NCBI RefSeq assembly: GCF_001649575.2
Contig: NC_051439.1
Coordinates: 14,860,451-14,924,450 of the forward strand
Reading direction: 5' to 3'
From: Kryptolebias marmoratus
Lineage: Eukaryota; Chordata; Actinopteri; Cyprinodontiformes; Rivulidae
DNA: 64,000 nucleotides
Each line of letters opens with the position of its first letter. The stretch's first letter is position 1. The notes under the pieces are model-generated. The model did not search any database and was not told where the DNA came from. It was given only the letters and a program-made list of their open reading frames with translations. The position numbers and the translations under genes were made by a program. This document shows, piece after piece, positions 1 through 30,800 of the stretch.

Positions 1-1070
1 TCCTCACGTGAAAACTAACTACTCACGGGGCAATTAAACGCTACAACGTCTAACAACTCGACTTTTAGAGGAAAATGAACGTCAAAGTCCCAATGAGCTG
101 GTATGTTACATTGTAAAGAGGGGATCTAACTAAGTTGGCTAGCTTCATCCATAAGTTGCAGTTAGCAAGCTAGGTTAGCAAGTCGCATTAGTTTGTAAAA
201 CAGGTCCCACCCGAAATAACTCGTTACCGCAGGACCTGAAATTTCTGCTTATCTTCTCTCAGTCGGTAAACTATACAAATCGTACCGATTTAAATCTCTT
301 TTATAGCTAACTGCGTTGTGGTTCGCTCCTCCAGTCAGTTGCCCAAGCCGTCTGTTTCCGGAGTATATTCAAACAGCGGCGCTCCCTACGCACTGAGCTG
401 TGATTGGTTAAAACTTGAACTGGCTTCCTCGAGGTATGTGTTTGTTTTAATATTCAGCGTCTGTCGGTATGGGCGGTGCACAGGGGAAAAACATTCAAGT
501 GGACACGTCATCTCAACCGGTTGAGACTGTAGTTTAAACAAGTCACACTTTTTATATGGAAAATATCTGGCGTTATGGAGCCAATAATGCTTCCTTTGTT
601 TACATCAGCCGTTTTAAGACATCTTAAAGTAAGACCACACGAGAAGGCTAAAACAAATTTAAGATCGAAACTCACACACAAGTTTAAATGTCAATTAGAA
701 TATCCGGTATTTATATTTTAATTCAAAAGCAAATTCAGTCATCAGAAATTGGGAAAAAATTAATTTGCAACAATGTAAATAGAAACATTACTCATATACT
801 TTGGATATCTATAAAGAAATTGTAGATATTTCATTTTGACATAAATCAGATAAATGTTTCAAGAAATCTTTGATTTCTTAAACTTAGTTTTTCTTTAGAC
901 TTTTTAAATTGTAGAGACCTTGAAATAAATTTGTTTTTACAAATAAGAATGTTATATTAGATACCTTTTCAAAGAACTGGTAACAATAACTTCAGACACT
1001 GGTCACTGTAAAATGTAGCTTTGTAAAGTAATATAATAAATTCCCCCCTTAACTGGTCATGTTTCACATT
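1..1070. other. Left flank, no gene supported
   Basis: No exon of a known family is recognisable. The stretch from about 230 to 540 has more CpG than its surroundings and contains an inverted CCAAT motif (ATTGG near 403-407). On the minus strand a donor-like GTGAGT lies near position 25. This could be the promoter and first exon of a minus-strand gene outside the window to the left, but nothing proves it. From 540 to 1070 the sequence is AT-rich and shows nothing clear. Confidence 0.2.
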
Positions 1071-1111
1071 TTCAATAAACAGTCCATGAAGTACTCTCAC
1101 AAAGGCTTATC

Positions 1112-1117
1112 TTTATT
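1112..1117 (-). terminator. Poly(A) signal of the alpha-actin gene
   Basis: TTTATT on the plus strand reads AATAAA on the minus strand, 76 bases past the actin stop codon at 1193-1195. This would give a short 3' UTR of about 100 bases. It is the nearest canonical hexamer downstream of the stop. Confidence 0.6.
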
Positions 1118-1192
1118 ACAACAGAACAGAGACATGTATATACAAGCGTTAAAGATGTACAAATACGTGGATGCAAAGAGGTGGATATGTGT

Positions 1193-3982
<2,790 letters not shown>

Positions 3983-4111
3983 CAAGGTGTACTGGTACAG
4001 GATGCTTCCACTGGGACGAAGGCTCACAGTAAACAGAGCCCCTTAAATAGACCCCATGCAGGACTCAGAGATCAGGGGTGGGGTTGAGGCTCCAGACAAG
4101 TCCATATAAGT
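3983..4111 (-). promoter_or_regulatory. Actin core promoter, TATA box and non-coding exon 1
   Basis: On the minus strand TATTTAA (4043-4049) precedes a short stretch that ends in CACCTTG followed by the donor GTGAGT at 3982. The first exon is therefore about 3983 to 4015-4020. A CArG-like element, CCATATAAGT at 4102-4111, lies about 90 bases before the inferred start. It has one mismatch to CC(A/T)6GG and sits about where the proximal SRF site is found in cardiac and skeletal actin promoters. A second one-mismatch CArG-like site is at 4734-4743. Confidence 0.55.
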
Positions 4112-5850
4112 GCTTCCAGTGTAAACCAGCAGTTCCTATGCATAATGTCTTTACATACTTGGATGGGTGTTCCTCTCTCTGCAATGATTAAACAAACTGA
4201 ATAACAAAGTAGAAATGTTGCAGTTAATTGTTCTTTGAAAATGATCCTACAGTAAAGCAACTTCATGCTTTGCTACAACCTATGTTTATATTTGCTCTTA
4301 AATAATTCAATATATCATTATCATAAGCATGTTTTAAGTGCTGTAATAACTACAATGACTGACATGACTCTGCATCAGGCAGGAAGGCTTATGTCATAAC
4401 CATTAGAGGTTTTACATTACCCACAGATACCTAGAAGGCCCACCAAGTTGACCCAGTAAAAGCAGAGTCACTGGTGTCTTGTTAAGGGCATGAGAACTTT
4501 GTATGTGTCTGTAAATCATCCTGCTGGTATGTGCGCTGAACCTCCTCAATGTGTGGAACAGCTGATGGTGACACCATCTGGGCTCTGTGTCTTATCTGGC
4601 TGTCTGAGTGGCTCGCCTGTGTTGGTGCTTCACGCTGATTGGCTCACCCATCTCCTTGTAGGGTTAATGGACGCACCAGAGTCATATATGAGCAGGCACT
4701 GGAGTTCCCCACGCAAGTTTGAAAAGAGGAGCTCCATATTTGTGTGAACCACGACTTGCAAGACATTTTTTCCTGTCATGGACTGTGCCTTATGGGGTAG
4801 TGTTGTTATCCCTGCGGGAATTATGCACATATTTAAGGTGTTTGAACACATTTGTTCCTAACAAAGGTGCCTGAATATGGTTCTTCTATTTTGAATGATG
4901 AAAATATTTTAAGGCAAGCCAGCTAGTAAGAAAGTGAAGCATTTAAAATGTGAGATTAAATGAGATCTGAAGAGGTGTAAAAGCCCTCTTTTGCACCACA
5001 GTGCCAGACTCATATCCACTGGTGTATAGCTGCATCTCTGCAGATAGAAGCTGGATGCAGTATGTCACGGTTATTTGCAGACCTTTAATAAACTGATTTG
5101 ATACAGTTTGACACATAAACAGGCATGTGATTATAGTCTTAATCACAAAGTATATTTATTGTCTTAAGTTTTGGGGCTTAAACTCTTATGCTTCCTAAAT
5201 TTATTAAACTGGTTTAGGAAAAATACATTAATTTGAGTTTATTATTTACCACAGTGAAGATGCTACAATTAAATCAAAAAGGGTATACCAAAAAGCAAAT
5301 AATGACTAATGTGAGCATAGGTGTTTTATGAGTGAATAAGACTTAAATAAAAACCCAGCTACTTTATCACTTAGCATAAAAGTTAAATATGTTCTGCTTA
5401 TTGTGGTTAAACATATTATGAGGCGCTCAGTCAGTTCAGTTTTGAACGTGTACAGAAAAAATTCGGAGACAAGCTTTCTCTCAAAATAGTCACAGAATCG
5501 TCTGATCTAATAAAGCTTGTCTTTTTTATTGTTTTTGAGAGATGAATGTGCAAGGGAGATTTTTTTCATCAAATAAACTATTGTATGACTGGGCGCAATT
5601 TTAGAGTTTGTATATTAATGAATTACAGCTTTCACATAAATGTAGTGGCCTAAAGCACAACTAAAAGATGATGTGATGTTTCAGGAATGTTTAGCCATTG
5701 TTTATCACTTATCACTTTTGTGTAACTAGAAGTCCTCTCATTTTGCCCTTTTTCAAAATCACTTATCTTTTGCCTTTTTGCTGAACTGACACAGATCAAG
5801 AAGTTATTTCTTTTGTCCACGCATTTAAACTGAGTTTTCCTTCCTTTTGT
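4112..5850. other. Intergenic region between actin and eif2ak4
   Basis: The two genes are divergent. The region is AT-rich. Short open frames near 4490-4850, 4943-5146 and 5650-5889 look random. An inverted CCAAT (GATTGGC, 4637-4643) lies 45 bases before a TATA-like palindrome (TCATATATGA, 4682-4691), but no gene follows it. Confidence 0.4.
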
Positions 5851-5923
5851 CGCTTGAATAAAATGCCTAATTGTAGTCACAGGGTGCACCAGCAGGAGGA
5901 TTTACCGCCCTCTAGAGGCTATT

Positions 5924-6231
5924 ATTGGGAACGCAACGTGATGACGTTTCATCTGCGACACGCGTCTCTCAACGGTCATGCGCAGTTTGCAGCGTTGTTG
6001 TGGTCGCTTGTTGAAAGAGTTGCAAACTACAGATTACGGTGTAACCCCGCTTCATATCGGTGGTTTATGAGTTTGTTTCCGTAAAATTTGGGTATTAGCG
6101 GGAGTCGGAGGTGTGCAGGTGTATCAGTAGCGGAGCAGCGTGCTGAGCGGCTCCTCTTCCTCTTTCTTTCTGTCGGAGTGAGACAGGACGGGTGGGNGGG
6201 GGGGACTGCCATGTAGCTCTGAGGCAGAAGA
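5924..6231 (+). promoter_or_regulatory. eif2ak4: eif2ak4 promoter and 5' leader
   Basis: CpG-containing sequence without a TATA box lies directly upstream of the GCN2 start. It includes an inverted CCAAT box (ATTGG, 5924-5928), a CREB/ATF-type core TGACG (5942-5946) inside an imperfect palindrome at 5940-5953, and a G-rich run at 6188-6204 with one undetermined base (N at 6197). The transcription start is not visible; the C/T-rich stretch around 6145-6170 suggests it lies close upstream. Confidence 0.5.
6211..6216 (+). promoter_or_regulatory. Minimal start-stop upstream ORF before GCN2
   Basis: ATG at 6211-6213 is followed at once by TAG at 6214-6216. It lies 21 bases before the main start codon (6232) and in the same frame, with another in-frame stop (TGA, 6220-6222) between. 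It would be in the leader if transcription starts upstream, as expected. Start-stop elements are known in other genes to hold ribosomes and lower downstream initiation. Confidence 0.55.
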
Positions 6232-24417
<18,186 letters not shown>

Positions 24418-24775
24418 GACGCAAAGGGGCTCCTCTGGCTAGGGAGAGATTTCACTCTACCAGAGGTTCAGACGACTTTCAAAGACTGTTTTTATCCCCG
24501 AAGCTCCAGAATCTGCTTGGAGATTGGACAGATTTATACCTTTTTTCATTTGGAAAACGTGACCCCCCCCAAAGACACAAGTGACTTTGTTTTATTACGG
24601 TGAATGATAATTCAGCTATTAGAGCCAAACTCTGCCTATTTCCTACAACCTTTTGGTGTTTTCTGCGTCACACAAAAGGTTTGCTGGACTTTACTGCCTT
24701 AACAGAACTGTAAAATCTGGGAAAAAAAGAAAGGGCTATCTACTGATGATTATGCTATGAGTGGAAGACAGAAGG

Positions 24776-24781
24776 AATAAA
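24776..24781 (+). terminator. Poly(A) signal of eif2ak4
   Basis: AATAAA lies 359 bases after the stop codon. It is followed within 50 bases by a GT-rich tract (around 24806-24828) that fits a downstream cleavage element. No earlier AATAAA is present in this 3' UTR. Confidence 0.75.
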
Positions 24782-24829
24782 TCACTTTTTCCCCACATGC
24801 TATGACGTGCGTAGTGTGTTTGTGTGTGC

Positions 24830-25470
24830 AGCAAGAGATGGTAGAGTGTAAATAGATAATTTCATCCTCAGTATGTTCACAGTAAACAATCTTAATATCA
24901 AGCTTTACCACACAAGCTGTTGTGGCACCTGAAATTTCATCAGATTTTTAAAAACTTCCAACATTTCTATGTTAAAAAAAAAAAGTCTTAAAAAAAATCA
25001 ACTATTCATTATTTAGTTTTTCTCAGCCAAAAAAAGAACACCTAAAACAAATAACTGGCAAATTTGCTAATGAGTTTTCAATACTAGTCCAATCAACAGC
25101 ACATGATTATCCAGGTTTCCAGCTCTAGTCTGTACACTTTTGTCTTTTTCAGTGTTTTATTAACCCAGTTAATAGATTAGAGGTCTTCCTGCTACTTGTT
25201 TGTAGTTAAACCCTCCTGACTCTACTCCCTTACCTCTGTTAAACACATCTGCATCTGCTACTGAGATAAGAAAGCAACTGGAAAACAAGAGAAAGCAATC
25301 AGATGAAAAGGAACTAAAAGAAGACAAATTCCCATTGGGAGCACACAAGTCCAGATCCAGATGTGCATGGGCACGTTGGCGAAGCGAAACCACAAACCGA
25401 TACCATCTCAGATGACATCACTGCTCCTTGAGGAATTAACATTTATCTGCACCGGCCACTTTGGTTCACA
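24830..25470. other. Convergent intergenic gap between eif2ak4 and the CRIM1-like gene
   Basis: Short AT-rich interval between two genes that face each other tail to tail. No gene is recognised in it. Confidence 0.5.
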
Positions 25471-25472
25471 CA

Positions 25473-25478
25473 TTTATT
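25473..25478 (-). terminator. Candidate poly(A) signal of the CRIM1-like gene
   Basis: TTTATT on the plus strand gives AATAAA on the minus strand, about 1.66 kb past the stop at 27139-27141. Another hexamer at 25156-25161 is possible. The interval 25480-27138 has no competing gene and is best read as a long 3' UTR, but the end cannot be fixed without transcripts. Confidence 0.35.
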
Positions 25479-26657
25479 TTTCTTAAAATAAGTGAAAATG
25501 TTACAGCTCATAATCTAGAAACATATTTACAAGATTTGCAACAATGAAATAAATAAGGCCTAGAACAGAGCAGATAGAAATGGTAAATGGTCTACAATGT
25601 ACATCACCTTTGGCTACTTAAAGTTCACTTTCCAAACACAAAAGAAGAATTTGAAACTAAAGTATTAATAAATAAAGCTATGTGAAAAAATAAATAAGCT
25701 ACTCTTATCTACTTATTGAGACAAAGTTTTTACACATAGAAAAACAAAAAATAATATGCGTAAGCTTTTACAGTCGCCTCTTCATTTTAAAGCGCATGAT
25801 TCAAACAGATACACATGTACTGCAAACACTTCAGCATAAATTGGTTTCTAACCAATTTTGGCATCAAAATGGTCTCTAAATTGGGATGCTGGCAACAGAC
25901 AGAGAAGTTCGATCCAAAAACAAGCCTTGGAGTTTGTTTCGCAACGCTTCCCAGAATCTGTCCTTAACCCTAACCCTCGTACTGACCAGAGCGATACAGA
26001 GCTTCTAGCTGCAACAACATCTCCGTCTACTTACTATACCTGTTTAATCCCTGATTAGGGCCTTTATCCCTTAAGGAATCCTGCAGAGACCATTTTTTAT
26101 ACACTGGCTTTAAAGAAAACTGCTTCTAATGCAATGTGGTAATAGTTATTATCGGAATTATGTTAAAAAAATATGTGCATTAAGGCTGTAACATTAGGGC
26201 TTTCCAAATAAATATTCCAAACCATCACTGGCGTGAGTGAGCGGCTCAGAAACACAAAGCTGGGAATGAAGTGAGGCATCAAAAATATTCTTTACAGATC
26301 CGGATGAAGCACATGGCACCATGTTTGCCTTACAAAATGACACGGCTCGAACAAAACAGCAGCCAGGTTGATTCCCTCCGAAAGAGGCAAACTCAGATGA
26401 CTATAAGTAACTTTGCGTTTTGTTTTATAGAACTGTGGCCATTTCTTTGAATGTATTGACTTGAGTCACTTGAAAGTAGACAAAGCTAATTTTGCAAGGC
26501 GTGTCCTTCGCATATGGGAATAGGGGGAATGTTTAGACTGGCATTTAAAACACCCATAATAAAAACCAGAGTCGGAAATGAGAACACAACATCTAATACA
26601 AATACTGTAAAAAATATATATATACAAGAACTAAGCTAGAGACCACACATTCTAAAG

Positions 26658-26786
26658 CAGGGGTTTTAATCTGGGGGTCTGCAGTGCAATTCAACTGTTC
26701 TTTGGTCACATTCATGATGCACTGATGCATTTCCTGGGGGTTAGAATCCCCAATATCCCATTTAAACCACATTCCAAAAACCCCTG
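26658..26786. mobile_element. hAT-type MITE with target-site duplication
   Basis: The element is 129 bp. It begins CAGGGGTTTT and ends with the inverse AAAACCCCTG, the terminal pattern of hAT elements. It is flanked by TTCTAAAG (26650-26657) and TCCTAAAG (26787-26794), an 8-bp duplication with one mismatch, which is the hAT target size. It has no coding capacity. It lies in the presumed 3' UTR of the CRIM1-like gene. Confidence 0.75.
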
Positions 26787-27138
26787 TCCTAAAGCTCTTA
26801 ATTCAGCCGCCATTGCCCCAAAGTTCCAGTTTCCAAGGAGGCAATAAGAAGCAGTGATATTACAGTGTTCACAGTCAAAGATGACTCTCTGCTTGCTCCT
26901 TTTTTTTTAAAGCACAGTCCAGAGTGCCTGTGTCCTTAACATGACCATTTATCAGCGTGTCACTCTACCCGAACGTCCAAACACAGAAATGATGGACACA
27001 TAATGAAAGAAACAGTGTTTTGTGTCTCACTGAGCATTTGACTATAACACAAAGGGAAGGTTAGGACAAACCAACCAGCAGCTCTGATCTGCAGTTTTTC
27101 TTTTTTCTGCTATTGCTGTTTTTTTGTTTTGTTTTGTT

Positions 27139-27842
27139 TTAGCGGGGCGTCCAGTCGTTCAAGCCCAGCTTGGCCCTGGGGATGGTCATCTTGTCAGGGG
27201 AGCTCATGTCTGGAGAGAAGTGGATGATGCCGCCGTCTTTTTTTACGTTCTGGAATTTGTTCTCCTTGGAGGGCTCCATGTAGATGACGGAGTTCTTGTT
27301 TATGTGGTTCTTCAGGATCACTGTCTGTGGAGGGGCGAAGGGGAAAAGAACATGTTGATGCCATGATTTAGGTCATAGCTGACAAATTTATGCTGCCCTG
27401 CGTCAGTTTGTTCTAAAACAGAAGATGAGTTCATTTTTTTGGCACTGCAGTTTCATTTAAAGGTTGTGATTTTATGAGTGGCATGACCTTTTTTTTTTCC
27501 TTCTAAAAGCACAGAGCAAAGGGAAACCACATTTATCCTAAAGTCATGACAGCTGGGGGAAGCAGCTGGCAGGTCAAGGAAAAGACCTGAGTCTATAATT
27601 AAACCCAGTTCTAAGCCGGTGCTTTACCATTAGATTCCTTTTAATTTTCAGATGATCTCTCACCTTCTTTGGTGCACTGTAGCAAGACATCTGCACCCAC
27701 TTCTTCTTCTTGTTGATGAGAATCGCCACAATGAGGAAGATGATGATGGCCAGGAGGATTCCTGCCAGGATCCAGGCTGCTGATTGGTAAACAAGGGCCA
27801 TCTCTGTTTGACTGGGGTAATTCTCACCCAAACCTGGCTCAT
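27139..27842 (-). other. CRIM1-like exons 14-15: transmembrane helix and cytoplasmic tail
   Basis: Exon 14 (27664-27842) encodes a short extracellular stretch, a hydrophobic helix of about 22 residues (WILAGILLAIIIFLIVAILI) and the stop-transfer INKKKKW. Exon 15 (27139-27324) encodes the rest of the tail, ending NDWTPR. Only the juxtamembrane pattern of IN, basic residues, W and C resembles human CRIM1 as I remember it. The remainder of the tail is different in sequence. Confidence 0.85.
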
Positions 27843-30800
27843 CTTTGAGACAGAAAAAAAACACTAATTTAGTTTGGAGACCTACATAATGCCTGTCGCT
27901 TCTCATGCCAGAGTTTTAATTTAAAATAAAATCGTCTTATGCTGAGAAGGGGTGGAGTTATATCTGATTCGGTCTAACCTTGTAAATGACATTATGCACA
28001 ATCTTATATGGCATTGCAAGATCTTGTGAGATGTGATAGCGCTCAGAGAATGTGGTGAGGATTACTTTCAGCTACTACCACACCAAATTTTAACTCAATA
28101 TCTGTAAAACTGACTGAGATATAGGCAATTTTGTGTTGCCTAATGGAAGCCATCTTGAATTGGGTTGACTCCAAAAGTTAATCAGTTGTAGATGTACATC
28201 CAACGATTACTTTCTGAAGGTTTCAGTAAAATTGTTGAAGTGATCACCTTTTGTCTTTTGCAGTAGGCGATAAACATCCATCCTACAAAAACCTGTGTTC
28301 ATTATTACATTTGCGTCATTTTACAAAATCCTAATTGAAAACAGCTTATTTTAACAATGAATCTTTTGGCAGGTCCAGTTGTTTAAAATGAAAAAAATGA
28401 ATTCTGGGTTCTTTAAGATACAACCATTCATCTCTACTGTTTGAATACACATTTCACTCAATTATTAAACCCTTCCCAGCAGTCATCATTAGCATAAACA
28501 CTCACAGGGATTGGAAGGAAGAGTTTGGTAAATATGCCAAATAACAATCAGAATGAGGTCAGTTGAAGTCTTAATGATTAGATACCTGTATCAGCAATGA
28601 CAAGTGGGACAGTGACTGTGGTGATCCAAGGTGTGTGTCCCCTTGTAGTGGTGATCACTGATTTTGGAGCGCTGGTGGACACTATTACTGGCACCGACGT
28701 CGTCACATCTGTTCACATGGAAGTAAGATGCCAGTGGTGTTATGCAGGACTCACCAGGAATAAACACTTCTAGTTGGTGTTTACACTCCCTGCTGTCTCA
28801 GCTGATAAGCTGTGTTTATAGGATCTGTCCTCCTAACTTCCACTGAACTGCTCTGTAAAGGCATTATGTCAAAAAAGTTCTGTTTTCCACCAGGCAAATA
28901 ACAAAAACAAAACCAAAAGAAAAAGAAAGAAAAAGTCAGGTAAAACATACACATGTCAGAGGGAACAATAGAGGGCTATGCTGGGGTTTTCCTCTATAGG
29001 AAAAGCTGACAGGGAGCTTTGCCTTCCTGTGCTGCTGCAGGCGAAAACGTTGCAGGCAAACCCAGCCGGCGACAGGAAACACGTGTGAATGTGCGGATGC
29101 TCGAGGAATGTTTGCAGCTCCGACAGGACTGTGTGAATGTGTCATATTGTCCAGCTCCAACAAACACTGTGAGACAACCTATACACCGGCATACCCTCTG
29201 TTATTTCCTTTTTTAGACATGTAGCATTTGGATTCCTTACTTCTGCTTCAGTGTTAGTATAGGTATAAAATATTTTAATATTGAACTAACAGTGGTAGTG
29301 TTAAGATGGGATTCATTTTTGAACAGTTGTCTCTTTTTGGGGGGGTCCATCTAAGAACTCACCGAGACAATGTGGACAGCACTGGCCCTTGCGTAAAACC
29401 GGTACCCTGCAGTTGGCAGCCGGGCAGCGCTGAGAGAAACACTGAATGGTGCCGTTGTTGCAGGTGCAGCTAGTGCAGGCGTTGGCCTTCCAGGAGTCCC
29501 CCGCTAGCAGCACGTCCCCCTCACTGGTCATGCAGTACTGCTGCTGGCTGCTGTTTACTGGCAGCAAAGAGCTTAGCGTCTCCTCTGCAAATGAACACAG
29601 CATAGGCATACAAAGGGTTACGACTGAAACGTTGCCTAATTGAATCTGGAACTGAATGTGTGCAGTCTGCTTTTGTATGAGCTGCTTCTAATTATCGCTG
29701 CTGATGTGGTTGTGTATCAATCTGTTAGCAAAATTTCTCATGAACCAGTGAACAAATTTTGATAAGACTTGTAGAAAGTAATCATTGATGTACATCTGCA
29801 ACTGATTAACTGTTGGAGTCAACCCAATTCAGGATGGCTGCCACATCTAATTAACATTAGCTAACACAAAATGTTTCTATTGTCTCAATTTTACAGATAT
29901 TGAACTAAAATCTGATGCAGCAGCAGCTGAAAGTCATTTCTAACACATACTCTGATCAAGACATCACTCCTTTAACTGACTCCTGCATTTCACCTTGATA
30001 AATACCATGTCAATCCAACAGGGTTATTGGGCCTTAAGAGCAGCTTTCAAGATAAGATATTTAATATATGTTAAACACAAAAATAAGTGACATTAAATGT
30101 AGATGTCAGTTCAGCCTTGGACCTTGTCTTTGTCTTTTTCATCAAACCCCTGCAGAACTGAGCATTGTGGCCTTTTCATGACCGGTGACACACTGGGTTT
30201 CTCTACTGTACACATCCATCACGGGACCGTCAGTGAGATGTGTATTATTCCCACATTCCTGGTGACCGGGCCCATACATATATCAGAGTCTAGCCTCTGA
30301 CAGTCTGCTTTTGTGAGGGGAGATGCAACGATAAGGCAGGCCGACATTCTCAAGGAGCAGCTCTCAGGCGCAGTCAGGCATTGCTGATTTGTGGGCCTCA
30401 TGCTTGGGAAATGATGTTTACAAGTTTATAAATGTGTAAGAGATACGTAAGTGTTTGGGTTTGGTTGTAAATAACTTGTGCATGTGGTTTGCTTGTACAG
30501 TTCGATTGTGTCAACATTTGTGTATTCCACAACCAGGAGATTTTCAAAGATTACATTCTTGTCCTTCCAGCAATCAGATTTAGATGAGCCTCTGTTGTGG
30601 GTGGCTGGGCGAAAGCGGGCCACATGTGCTGCCTTCCTGAAGGATTTCTATGTAAACCCAACCGGTCTTGGCTGGTTCCTTTATGAGCCTGTGTGCCTGA
30701 CATAAAACTGCCCACCAGAGCAACATGCAAGACCCTCCAAAACCAACTGCAGATAGCATATTAATAACTGCTTTCCTTCCTAACTATTTCTGACCAAGGT

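Noticed and set aside
318..524. 68-codon plus-strand frame near the left edge
   Set aside because: Short, with no family resemblance, in a CpG-containing region that is more likely promoter sequence.
28936..29163. Minus-strand frame between exons 12 and 13 of the CRIM1-like gene, considered as VWC6
   Set aside because: It lacks the C-x2-C-x-C and CC-x2-C pattern of VWC repeats.
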